From IMG/VR virus record IMGVR_UViG_3300042482_000615, positions 1 through 21,077 of that record: a stretch of DNA of 21,077 nt; one strand, 5' to 3'. The notes under the pieces are model-generated. The model was not told the origin of the DNA. It did no database searches and was given only the letters and a program-made list of their open reading frames with translations. The stretch is from a virus. The translations under genes and the position numbers were made by a program. How positions within the stretch are numbered: the stretch's first letter is position 1; each line of letters begins with the position of its first letter. Positions 8,601 to 14,537 of this stretch are shown piece by piece.

Positions 8601-10589
8601 GCTTAAATTTGGATTGCCAGTTAATTGTGAAATAACGCTTTCAGCATCCGTTAGTGTAGCCCCATAAGAATTACGGAAAAACCCTTCCATTTCAGACGGA
8701 TCAAGAATCTTGACTTGGATATTATTTAATCCTGCGGCCTTACCTGTTGTCTTAGCCAAATCCATTTCTTCAGCAAATGCTAGATGTATTTGACGTAAGA
8801 TTTCCTTTTGTGTTTGTGGTGTAGCTTTATCTAGCGTTTCAATGGTGGTTTTAAGTTTGCTGATTTTTGACTTAATATCCTGAACGTCTGGGCCGAATGT
8901 GACATCTTTCTTTTTCTCAAGATCGTCTATTTTAGTTTGGATCGCTTTCTTGCGTTCATCAATGCTTCCTAGCTTTTCCATTCTAGGAACCAAATCTGGA
9001 TCCACGGAAGATAGGAATCGCTTAATGTCAGCATCTTCGTCTGCTCTCCTAGAACTAGGGTCTGGAGTGATGATTGTATCAATCTTCTGTGCAAGACCTG
9101 TTCTTGGATCAATCAAAGCACCTGCTCGATCCATTATCCGCGAACCAGTAAACGCTCCAACTCCAAACCCAGATCCCGCAACTTCAAATCCTTGTTCGAT
9201 TGATTCAATGTCTGGAAGACCAAGGATCGTATTTAATACAGCACCATTCACGCCCTGTTGAGTGATGGCATTACCCTGTCTAATCATCCAGTCTGCTGCC
9301 CTTGCTCTACCAAGACCACCTCTTGACTCTGCGCTAAATAATCTTTTTGTTAATGCGCCAGAATCTGCTGATCTTCCAGCCCGTTCAACCAACCCTCTGC
9401 GTCCAGCAGCACCTCCAACGTCAACTTGAGATGCAATGTCTTTGAAGGTTCTGGCAACTTGTTTTGTTGCGATTGCCGTTGGTTTTGCTGCTAAAATAGT
9501 TCCAGTAATTTGAGGTGCAGTTATAAGTCCTGCAATGGATCCTCCTCTTATTAAAGTGTCAGGATCTCCAGTAACATATTCTCCTAATTTTCTTGCTCCA
9601 GTTTGAACTCCAGTAATTCCTTTTTCGGTTAGTTCTGCTGCCTTTTCAACTCCAGCAGCAACTGGCTTTACAACTCCTTTTAAAGCCAATTCTCCACCTT
9701 TTTGAACCGCTTTACCTGTGTATTTTCCAATTGTCTTGGTGGCAATGTTAGCACCGGGGATCGATATTGGAGATATAACTTCTACAAGTGAAGAAATATA
9801 TGGGTTTAACTCTTCTCTAGTTAGACCAGATTCTAAAACCAATTCAGAGTACGCTTTCTCTGCTTCCTTGGCATCTTCTTCATTTCCACCTTGCATTTTT
9901 GCTGCAATTCCAGCAGCTTTTTGTAAAAGTTCATTTTCTGCAAGTACTGCTGCCGCGCGATCTGGATTTTCGTCTCTCCTAGCTTGTTGATATCCTTGAA
10001 AGGTCTCTCTCCAACGATATCTTTTAAATCTCTCATCAGCAGACAATCCTTGTAGTTTATCTGTAAATGAAGAACCAGACTCATAACCCTTAATTATTGT
10101 TCCTGCTGTATCTTCAAGATCAGACATAAATCCAGAAACACCAGAACGAAGCGCAATTTCTGCATCTCTTGCTGCAATATTTGTTTCTTTTGGAGTAGCT
10201 AATCCTAAATGGTATTTTGTTCCAACATAAACAGGCTTAACAGCACCTTCCCTTGCTAATTCATATGCTCCCCTTGAAAGCTCCCCAACTTTAGTTGCTG
10301 CTGCTGGGATGAATTTTTTAATTCCACTTCCAGCTTGTTGTAGCAATGGAACTTTATCTTGTTCATCAAAGATCATTCTTTGTTGAACCTCAGAGAGTGG
10401 TTTGCCTTCTGCCTTTAGTTTTTCAAGTTTAGCAACATCAAACTCCTTTTGATTACTTTCTTCCTCTTGCTTCTTAAACTCATCATCTGCAATATCAAGA
10501 ATTGATCCTTGTTCTTGTTTTGTTTCAGGTTTATTTATTTGTGCAAACTCCTCATCTGCAACATCAAGAAGACTCGGTTCGTTTTCCAT
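2628..10589 (-). CDS. Giant polyvalent internal/ejected virion protein (metallopeptidase, QSD-HQ domain, kinase-like domain)
   Basis: 2653 aa in the T7 gp16 slot, starting 2 bases after the 567-aa gene's stop. Residues 6-15 and 29-38 are a tandem motif (SLLDVADEEF / SILDIADDEF). About 280-480 is Ala/Gly-rich and hydrophobic in places, suiting membrane contact. Near 735-745 is VVGHEMQHAL, an HExxH zinc-peptidase site (H738, E739, H742) with E827 in EEVLSEIAG as a possible third ligand. About 1387-1466 (GLQKTIDEK...KAEELKWSGV) and 1576-1945 (HMRLNERTD, EEFQSDRHQAGR, WTTGDTQAERYDL, MKGFYDQILP) are recurrent phage polyvalent-protein domains. About 2031-2175 resembles the kinase of polyvalent proteins (GEANTF, K2044, LHNKLFP, D2142, N2146, D2163). 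About 2325-2600 carries LLGATSAKTPVNEN, KTPNFAGNLSG and TIDVW. Domains are separated by FMPAE linkers. Probably packaged and injected with the DNA. No lysozyme or transglycosylase motif seen. Individual domain calls are by motif only. Confidence 0.8.
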   Translation of the reverse strand: MENEPSLLDVADEEFAQINKPETKQEQGSILDIADDEFKKQEEESNQKEFDVAKLEKLKAEGKPLSEVQQRMIFDEQDKVPLLQQAGSGIKKFIPAAATKVGELSRGAYELAREGAVKPVYVGTKYHLGLATPKETNIAARDAEIALRSGVSGFMSDLEDTAGTIIKGYESGSSFTDKLQGLSADERFKRYRWRETFQGYQQARRDENPDRAAAVLAENELLQKAAGIAAKMQGGNEEDAKEAEKAYSELVLESGLTREELNPYISSLVEVISPISIPGANIATKTIGKYTGKAVQKGGELALKGVVKPVAAGVEKAAELTEKGITGVQTGARKLGEYVTGDPDTLIRGGSIAGLITAPQITGTILAAKPTAIATKQVARTFKDIASQVDVGGAAGRRGLVERAGRSADSGALTKRLFSAESRGGLGRARAADWMIRQGNAITQQGVNGAVLNTILGLPDIESIEQGFEVAGSGFGVGAFTGSRIMDRAGALIDPRTGLAQKIDTIITPDPSSRRADEDADIKRFLSSVDPDLVPRMEKLGSIDERKKAIQTKIDDLEKKKDVTFGPDVQDIKSKISKLKTTIETLDKATPQTQKEILRQIHLAFAEEMDLAKTTGKAAGLNNIQVKILDPSEMEGFFRNSYGATLTDAESVISQLTGNPNLSPQESESLVNARKVVDRFYNEVGSLQSARGGAISDGSETPAFMRKQNLQGATIVINGDLVKQLSGEGFNVRNVVGHEMQHALSQFSEVRDMLAPIRRELFDQNIVNDDGTINKVTQGVYSDEKLDAYADTYAAAMSPSDNGESFKAQFGDQDKLRAYIKEEVLSEIAGRSGRINGGKRAGLDSIGRQVVDWIEVKTQNGVLKTIKETLRKGGIIVDDSGDISTVLGAELTPESLAMIRQYQRQLNNLNQSMVYEGDARKEEVEIPLTKILSDRSLQEKFKNSDIFEKEQVATMTAPDGSKQEIPLPPEAGVDPFVGTYRIQGGQLVDEKGIPMNLGPEITFGTMPDGTQVEVGTRIARNVDGSPKILSNREIEARSRNRGKVIRNAIDSALSKGALQLEDTGNGNYRGVMSEAQVNAVLALPNTIVSPNLKRQILFVNEILRRKDGTRMYMEYQAAMRGGKSRALSPQIRDEIPIGFQFSKQGNFLITTISVSRMHDKMNAWLAKKPENLKLWNGDTANFWSDVIKVLDNHSKGDRGETGLDTDAAVALEKKNAVNDLFNVWNADTKAANPRRTKLPVQKGKDPIDVIVRSRRIDRINQYNESALQKMPFNYELNRDNYMPAENPLADFQTPEDFANDLPSVTAEEIRNAINTGNLDQLESKLREGDDLKPAESLDEENGNIRIVSMFDPAFMPEDPMESEPEVSVSATQFMPAETERYPTSERGMYSGLQKTIDEKVTGKFASPEQLKAIVNNPQNAKAEELKWSGVLGEIDRLAAENSGKVPKDKVMDYLRNEGAIKFDEVTLGGKEAFDQNRLNQLEAEYRNLKDHPIDDPSFGEDKYDELIKLMNIRDQSTTDTLYNEAERVMALAQQAQRRGDKKTAEKYFRENEFLNTRAEKLDLQGQGLANPPRFAGLQLPGGANYREVVMTMPVKQNKPPFKQWFEEMNLGSFDDLNETQKNRLFDQYKNEIDPTIPSYTSSHFPDTPNYVAHMRLNERTDAQGNKGDFVEEFQSDRHQAGREKGYAATQEEINESNALTEKAKQIGGVSNLSEVEKSRWYELADKINASNDKSLIPDAPFRKDWSIQLFKRALRDAVDADKKWIGWTTGDTQAERYDLSKQVDAIDYSIDEDGLYSASAIKGKNEVFSKEGMELSEVEATFGKELAQKMQENKGKKRETEDGDEYHSLSGLDLKVGGEGMKGFYDQILPKEVGKYVAKMGGKVERSTINVADKNSPYRQKLIEQSQDIDPIKSENARRALSKLDAEELKPIWRVNITPEMAGKVRGGQLQFMPAEQPTEYESISARIRPLEGISAPTKVVGAKALSLGKIEPPVRGKAMLPDMELKPTISEKSIPDFSEMDEISSESGGGEANTFKSGNTYYKDFRSKQKGFGMWKDSESSKSRPATKDEFLTRVALHNKLFPQSSIEIISFDDNGVITKQKQVDGDQYETDDVRDLLKTRGWEHVKGDTFKHKSGVMMYDADYNGATKYETNEYGEKIAVDWTPFDVLLVPSIDTDSSEKGMQSSDKTGLQFMPAEGAKKPKTAKKEPKKKKEAEKQYITIDSGDDETVPVLQEIRNGKPLTDPKGDPKFVQQKYDLLASPFVDNYSGNDPEDTTKPNYDELAYDVSGVAQKKINAAIDSGAVDAAANIMVNKTNEAMKNADIAAGSGWYSRMRENLLNALGVEGRELLSQLLGATSAKTPVNENFLQAMDGYEGMKSGRYDSNRKAYLEMINAESKNELNDLIDDRNYIAVIKNKISDLNKAAKKLTGKKQKVIQSEVKKLKDLIAIKPEDRTKKNRFSIVINASGLMPLRSNGKKFNANSMAVMKVIAGTWLDNRKAPKTPNFAGNLSGRTVQATIDVWAARFMRQILHEGYGTPWRIQPKSETGVTNEDFALGQVVMQRAAKKLGMNPDDLQAILWFAEKHNWDDRGWTGAEGAEKSSFDEIFSVFFPKSKKPLTFSEASEVLKSQKNKDESIDESIDEQIDEDTDEE
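3996..6749 (-). repeat. Recurring (Q)FMPAE linker motif inside the giant gene
   Basis: Five copies: YMPAE (residues 1281-1285, bases 6735-6749), FMPED (1354-1358, 6516-6530), QFMPAE (1372-1377, 6459-6476), QFMPAE (1951-1956, 4722-4739) and QFMPAE (2193-2198, 3996-4013). The copies lie between recognisable domains rather than inside them. The 6461-6476 and 4724-4739 copies are also identical at DNA level over 16 bases. They may be linker/cleavage sequences or scars of domain shuffling. Confidence 0.8.
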
Positions 10590-10591
10590 TT

Positions 10592-12295
10592 TTATTTAGC
10601 TTGTAATAATTGCTTTTTTAAAGAATTGCGCGTGTTAATCATCTCTATTGCAGCGGGATCATTTGATTGTGATTTTGGAATCTTTCGCATTTTTTCTTCA
10701 AGAACTTGAATGGTTTTTGTAAGTTCAGATTTAGATGGAGCAATACTAAATTCTCTAATAACTAAATCTGGATCAATCTTATTTAATTTAGCAGTTTGTC
10801 TTAAATCTAAAATAGATTGTTTTCCTAAATTAATTCTAGTTTTTGCAAGTGCGTTAGCTAGTTTTTTAATTTCATCTCTTGCTTCTTGAGTTAATCTATC
10901 TCCTTCAACAAGATTTGTAACAGTTAATCCAAGTCTTTTTAATCTTGGAATAGCAGTTTGCAATAATGCGACATCTCCCTCACGAACGGCAACACCGGGA
11001 TCCACCATTCTTTGAAATGCGTTAATAGCCGAAATATCTCCAAATCCATTATTTTCATCTAATGAATTTGCAACAATCTGAAAAGAACCTTCAGCGTCAA
11101 TTGCATTTTTAATTAGTGGATTTTGCTGAACTTTATCAGACAGTGTATTCCATACTTTAGTTTGCGCTTCTGACATTTCTGGAGCAGACCCCGGAGCAAC
11201 ATACTTTTCATTTATTTCTGCATCCTCTACATAATAGACTGTCGTGCCTAACTCCTTGTCGGTTTCGCGTGTTATTTTTGGCCGATTATAGTTCGGCATT
11301 AACTCTTGGATTCTAGCAGCAGCAATCATTGCGTCCTCTTTGCTTTCGTATGGGTCTTGTGTTAGGTTTCCAACCTCTTCTTCAACACTCATTTTAGGTT
11401 GTGGTTCTTCCTGAAATGGTTGAGATGCCTCTGCCGCAACAGTTGCTTCTTGAATCATTTTAACTCTGTTTTCTTCAAGTTTTGCTAGTATAGCAGGATT
11501 TGATTTAAATGAAGATGGTTGAGTTGTAACAGCGGTTGCAGGGAGAACTGCTGGAGTTGGCGTAACTGGAATTGCGGTGCGAACCTCTGGTTCAGGCACA
11601 GGTGCTGGTTGAACGGCAACACCTCCAGTTGCGGCTTGCATATAAGCAGGATGTGGATTTGTAACTGCTAAAATTTGCTCTTGTGAGATAACTGGTTCAA
11701 ATGTGGGTGTTGCAATTGCTGATGGTTGTTGAAATAAAATATCAGCTAAAACACCACCTCTTTTAAATCTACTAAAATCTCGTGCAGGTAACTCTTCTTC
11801 AGTTGACGTGCTTCCAAATAAAGGTGTTTCAAAATCAGGTGTTGGGTTTTTTGGTAATTCTTCTTCACGAGAAGTTTTTTTAAATACTCCTCTTGGCCTT
11901 GATCTAACAGGAATCTTATCTCCACCACGCTCCTTTGTTCTTGATAAGATATCATCAAGTCTTGCTTTTTCATACAGAAGTTCCTCTGGGGTCTTTTCTG
12001 CTCTGATTCTAGCAAGTGCTTTGTCTCTTTCAAATTTTAGAGCTTCATCGTCTGCTTTTTGAAGCTTATCATCGTTTGCCTTAATCGCACCAAAAATAGG
12101 TTCAGCTAACGCTTGGAACCCCTTTGCAGCACCCTGACTGACTAACTCCTGCTGCGCGGATGGAACCTCGTATTTCGGCATTGGAGTAAACGATACGCTT
12201 ACTCCAACGTCGAGAGGTTTCAACGCAGAAAGAGGACTCGCCCCAAGACTTGCGGTCTGTGGGGTAAACGAATAGCCACCAGTGGGTAGTGCCAT
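10592..12295 (-). CDS. Internal virion protein-like (T7 gp15 slot), with DPGVAVREGD motif
   Basis: 567 aa starting MALPTGGYSFTPQTASLGAS, three bases after the upstream stop in GTATAACCTATG. Residues about 70-120 are a charged coiled-coil-like helix. 130-300 is low complexity, rich in P, A, E and T, with PAPVPEPEVRTAIPVTPTPA as a flexible linker. 305-360 is acidic. At 413-480 is the motif block NNGFGDISAINAFQRMVDPG, then VAVREGD and GDRLTQEARDEI. The D-x2-A-I-x-A-F...DPGxxVREG pattern recurs in internal or ejection proteins of tailed phages, where it marks a helical structural segment. The C-terminal 80 residues are helical and basic. By order (two genes after a gp14-like series, right before the giant protein) it matches the T7 gp15 position. 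A virion component is likely; the exact role is inferred. Confidence 0.65.
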   Translation of the reverse strand: MALPTGGYSFTPQTASLGASPLSALKPLDVGVSVSFTPMPKYEVPSAQQELVSQGAAKGFQALAEPIFGAIKANDDKLQKADDEALKFERDKALARIRAEKTPEELLYEKARLDDILSRTKERGGDKIPVRSRPRGVFKKTSREEELPKNPTPDFETPLFGSTSTEEELPARDFSRFKRGGVLADILFQQPSAIATPTFEPVISQEQILAVTNPHPAYMQAATGGVAVQPAPVPEPEVRTAIPVTPTPAVLPATAVTTQPSSFKSNPAILAKLEENRVKMIQEATVAAEASQPFQEEPQPKMSVEEEVGNLTQDPYESKEDAMIAAARIQELMPNYNRPKITRETDKELGTTVYYVEDAEINEKYVAPGSAPEMSEAQTKVWNTLSDKVQQNPLIKNAIDAEGSFQIVANSLDENNGFGDISAINAFQRMVDPGVAVREGDVALLQTAIPRLKRLGLTVTNLVEGDRLTQEARDEIKKLANALAKTRINLGKQSILDLRQTAKLNKIDPDLVIREFSIAPSKSELTKTIQVLEEKMRKIPKSQSNDPAAIEMINTRNSLKKQLLQAK

Positions 12296-12298
12296 AGG

Positions 12299-12811
12299 TT
12301 ATACCCCGCCGAATGTTAGTCCAGATGCTGAAGGAACTGCGAATTGATTGACCCTCTGGCTACCACCACCCGCGCCAAGATTCGCCGCAGTTGTCATTGC
12401 AGGGTTCACCATCGTTGGGTTCAGCATATTTGCGCCCGTAGATGGGAGGGTTCCAGATGCCGCTCCTAGATTTGCCATTGCGCCTTGACGTGCGGCATTG
12501 ACATCGTATCCAGTTCCCGTTGCTGCCGCTCCTGCACCTTGTGCCGCAAGCAAGCTACGTTGACGTGCAGCGGCATCTTCTGCTGCTTTTAAGGCATTCA
12601 TGCCACTAATGGACTGCTGGGCGCGTTGTGACCCCTCACGCGCAAGCATGGATGCTTGCTGATTTTGCGCTTCGATCATTGCGTTTCGTTGCGAAAGGTC
12701 TGTTTCGCGGCGAGCGCGAGCCGATTCCTCTCGATTTTGACGCATTTGCTCAAGCAACACTAGTGTGTTGTCTGGTGGTGGTGGTGGTGCTTTTTGAGAT
12801 CCTCCTCCCAT
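12299..12811 (-). CDS. MGG-type internal virion-like protein, Ala/Gln-rich
   Basis: 170 aa, MGGGSQKAPPPPPDNTLVLL, then a charged Glu/Arg/Gln coiled-coil-like region (about 20-100, EQMRQNREESARARRE). The C-terminal half is Gly/Ala/Asn-rich low complexity ending GLTFGGV. The composition resembles T7 gp14-like and other short internal or neck virion proteins, whose N-termini often read MGG(G/S). Its start has the clearest Shine-Dalgarno in the virion block (AAGGAG, 7 bases from ATG). It follows the YkgJ-like gene after a 64-base gap and precedes the gp15-like gene by 3 bases. The virion role is inferred from composition and position. Confidence 0.55.
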   Translation of the reverse strand: MGGGSQKAPPPPPDNTLVLLEQMRQNREESARARRETDLSQRNAMIEAQNQQASMLAREGSQRAQQSISGMNALKAAEDAAARQRSLLAAQGAGAAATGTGYDVNAARQGAMANLGAASGTLPSTGANMLNPTMVNPAMTTAANLGAGGGSQRVNQFAVPSASGLTFGGV

Positions 12812-12875
12812 AATATTACTCCTTAATTTTAATGTTAATTGTTTGGTTGGTTGTTAGTGAAATACATTTAATATT
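12812..12875 (-). promoter_or_regulatory. Intergenic leader with Shine-Dalgarno and AT-rich inverted repeat
   Basis: This is the longest gap inside the virion block. AAGGAG at 12819-12824 is spaced 7 bases from the ATG at 12811, unlike most genes here. An inverted repeat, gaaata/tatttc with a 7-base loop (12859-12877), overlaps the upstream stop codon. A CA-rich single-strand-like stretch (ACCAACCAAACAA) follows. A weak TTGAAA-17-TAACAA pair could be a promoter but the -10 is poor. The sequence suggests a fresh ribosome loading point after the YkgJ-like gene. Confidence 0.4.
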
Positions 12876-13160
12876 TCAAATTGTCAATTTCTTTCTCGCT
12901 TCTTTGCAAAGATCGGAACCGGGTTGGAATTGTCTGCAAGAATTCGGCCTATCTGCATATACCATGCAACACACCTTCTCACCAACTTTTCCATCCAAAG
13001 CAATGCATCTGGAATCGGTCGTTTTCATTAGCGGGTAGTCTTCCCTTTGCATTTCTTGCGGGATACCAGTCGCATCAGATCGATCTCTTCGCAGCACAGG
13101 CCAAGACCATTTGAAGCAACAACAAGCACCGCACTTTTCGCAATCGTATTCATTGTCCAT
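12876..13160 (-). CDS. YkgJ-like CxxCxxCC metal-binding protein
   Basis: 94 aa. The N-terminus MDNEYDCEKCGACCCFKWSW gives C7-x2-C10-x2-C13-C14-C15. Further conserved cysteines lie in SRCIALDG (C52), VCCMVYADRPNSCRQF (C64, C65, C75) and SDLC (C85). The order CxxCGxCC ... CxxL ... C-x-VY-x2-RPxxCRxF-x2-G-x3-C-x2-AR is the pattern of the putative zinc/iron-chelating YkgJ family (PF03692). Members are thought to bind a metal or Fe-S centre, but their chemistry is unproven. Its ATG overlaps the upstream TAA by one base (TAATG), coupling it to the MGG virion gene. It sits close to a PAPS-reductase-like gene, so a joint redox/sulfur role is worth considering. Family call strong; function unknown. 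Confidence 0.85.
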   Translation of the reverse strand: MDNEYDCEKCGACCCFKWSWPVLRRDRSDATGIPQEMQREDYPLMKTTDSRCIALDGKVGEKVCCMVYADRPNSCRQFQPGSDLCKEARKKLTI

Positions 13161-13690
13161 TAAAGCGGTTTGCGAACTTGAGCATAGGGATTGAATTCAC
13201 CTCCGGGTGAGGTTGCTGGATTACCAAATTTCTGCCCATAAGCACCAATTGCAGCAGTTCCAACGGACTTAAACGCATCTGCCCAACCCTGTGATACCTT
13301 TTCCTCACCAGTCTCTGGTACAGAATATGCACCCATAGATGAAAAACCAAGACTGCCGCTTCCATCACCACTTCCACGCTGCATGGCAGACCATGCTGAA
13401 GCGGAATCAGATTGTGATTTAGCCGCACGATCATATGGAGAAGATGCCGCTTGACCAACCTTACCAATTGCGTCTTTCAATGCATCACCAATTTGGTTCT
13501 GTTGTTGCTTTTGCGGGTTGTAATCAGGTCTAGGTTGCGCTCCAGTTCCTAACTTTCCAGAAAATAGATTTTGCATGGTGTCACCAGTTCTGCCAATGGC
13601 ATTTGATGCACTTCCAAGAAGCCCACCGAATTGACTATTTGGCACTTGTGTTCCTGCCCCTGTTGCGTTTGCTGGTTGTGATCCACCCAT
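13160..13690 (-). CDS. MGG-type low-complexity virion-like protein
   Basis: 176 aa, MGGSQPANATGAGTQVPNSQ. It is rich in Gly, Ser, Ala and Gln with few hydrophobic core residues. A short helix lies near 65-85 (NQIGDALKDAIGKVGQAASS) and another near 130-152 (EKVSQGWADAFKSVGTAAIG). The C-terminus ends FNPYAQVRKPL. It shares the MGGS start with the 270-aa protein. Composition and position between two MGG proteins suggest an internal virion or neck component. No specific family is seen. The ATG is 7 bases after the PAPS-reductase-like gene's stop, and its own stop overlaps the YkgJ-like start by one base. Confidence 0.55.
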   Translation of the reverse strand: MGGSQPANATGAGTQVPNSQFGGLLGSASNAIGRTGDTMQNLFSGKLGTGAQPRPDYNPQKQQQNQIGDALKDAIGKVGQAASSPYDRAAKSQSDSASAWSAMQRGSGDGSGSLGFSSMGAYSVPETGEEKVSQGWADAFKSVGTAAIGAYGQKFGNPATSPGGEFNPYAQVRKPL

Positions 13691-13697
13691 AATGTTA

Positions 13698-14537
13698 TTA
13701 TTCTTTGTTGTTCCAATCTACTGGTTTAAATCCTAAATCTGGTATCACGATGTCATCGTAAGGTGCTAGATGTGAAATATTAGTTATCTTTGCCTTGAGT
13801 TTAGGGCAATCAACGTGTGGCCCTTGGTGACGATCAACGCAATTAAGACAGACAGGATAGAAGTCAGCGTTCAGTGACTTGTCAGGATTGTTCATCCATC
13901 CATGCTTGCCTTTGACATATCGAGTTGGGTCTGGCTTTACGTTGTTTGCCTCTAGGTATTCGTAAACATCCTCGTCATTCCAATCTTTTAGCAAATAGAG
14001 AGAGACAGGACTTCCATCAACGTGCCGAATATCCTGCGACAATGGGACGTGACCCTTAATTAGGTCAGTGTCCGACCATTTAGTGCCAATCCAGACTCCG
14101 TTCCACGGGAAATTAAATGTTCCAGTAGGACGCATTAAAAAGTCATCAACACCGCACATAAATGGTTCATTTACTTTAGGTCTTTCAGTTCCCAAAGAGA
14201 GGACGATGTTATTGTTGCCCCAAGGGAAGTAATGCAGTAAATCAAATCTAACCTCACCAGTTTCGACATCAGGCCCATCAGAAAGACCATATTTTAATGC
14301 TGGGTATTCATATACTGATAGTTGCCAATCTTTAATTAGCTTATCTGAATACGCATATCTTTCGCGGAATTTTGGCTGACGAAATTGAACAACAGGAAGA
14401 TCAATTCCACATTTGAATTTTAGAAAGTGCAGAAGGACAGTTGAGTCCTTTCCACCAGACCAAAAGATGACCGAATTGGGCCATTGTTTGTTCCAACTAA
14501 CCGCTTTATCGATTGTTTTATGTATTAGGTTTTTCAT
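13698..14537 (-). CDS. PAPS-reductase-like PP-loop (adenine nucleotide alpha-hydrolase) enzyme
   Basis: 279 aa. The ATG at 14535-14537 overlaps the upstream TGA by one base (TGATG); the frame stays open to 14594 but with a Cys/Trp-rich non-native stretch. Residues 23-33 (VIFWSGGKDST) are a textbook PP-loop, SGGKDS at 27-32. It binds the nucleotide in phosphoadenosine-phosphosulfate reductases, ATP sulfurylase small subunits and DndC-like proteins. Residues 181-200 (YLLKDWNDEDVYEYLEANNV) match the PLxDWtxxDVwxYixxnxip segment of the family. The C-terminus has YPVCLNCVDRHQ (C230, C233) and C244 in DCPKLK, a possible metal or Fe-S site. The usual CysH catalytic ECGxH end is absent, so true PAPS reduction is unlikely. 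Phage members are often called PAPS reductase, but sulfur transfer or nucleotide modification is as plausible. Its position inside a virion cluster is unusual. Confidence 0.85.
   Translation of the reverse strand: MKNLIHKTIDKAVSWNKQWPNSVIFWSGGKDSTVLLHFLKFKCGIDLPVVQFRQPKFRERYAYSDKLIKDWQLSVYEYPALKYGLSDGPDVETGEVRFDLLHYFPWGNNNIVLSLGTERPKVNEPFMCGVDDFLMRPTGTFNFPWNGVWIGTKWSDTDLIKGHVPLSQDIRHVDGSPVSLYLLKDWNDEDVYEYLEANNVKPDPTRYVKGKHGWMNNPDKSLNADFYPVCLNCVDRHQGPHVDCPKLKAKITNISHLAPYDDIVIPDLGFKPVDWNNKE

Noticed and set aside
8899-9261. 120-aa plus-strand reading frame opposite the giant gene
   Set aside because: Antisense shadow of the polyvalent gene: Ser/Arg-rich, with no start context. The same holds for other plus-strand frames in the window.
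2628-10589. Lysozyme or transglycosylase domain expected in the T7 gp16 slot
   Set aside because: I looked for a catalytic-glutamate transglycosylase pattern near the N-terminus and saw none. The only hydrolase signature is HExxH.
13150-13467. 105-aa alternative minus-strand frame inside the 176-aa MGG gene
   Set aside because: It overlaps a gene in a different frame that fits its neighbours, and it has a repetitive, non-native composition.
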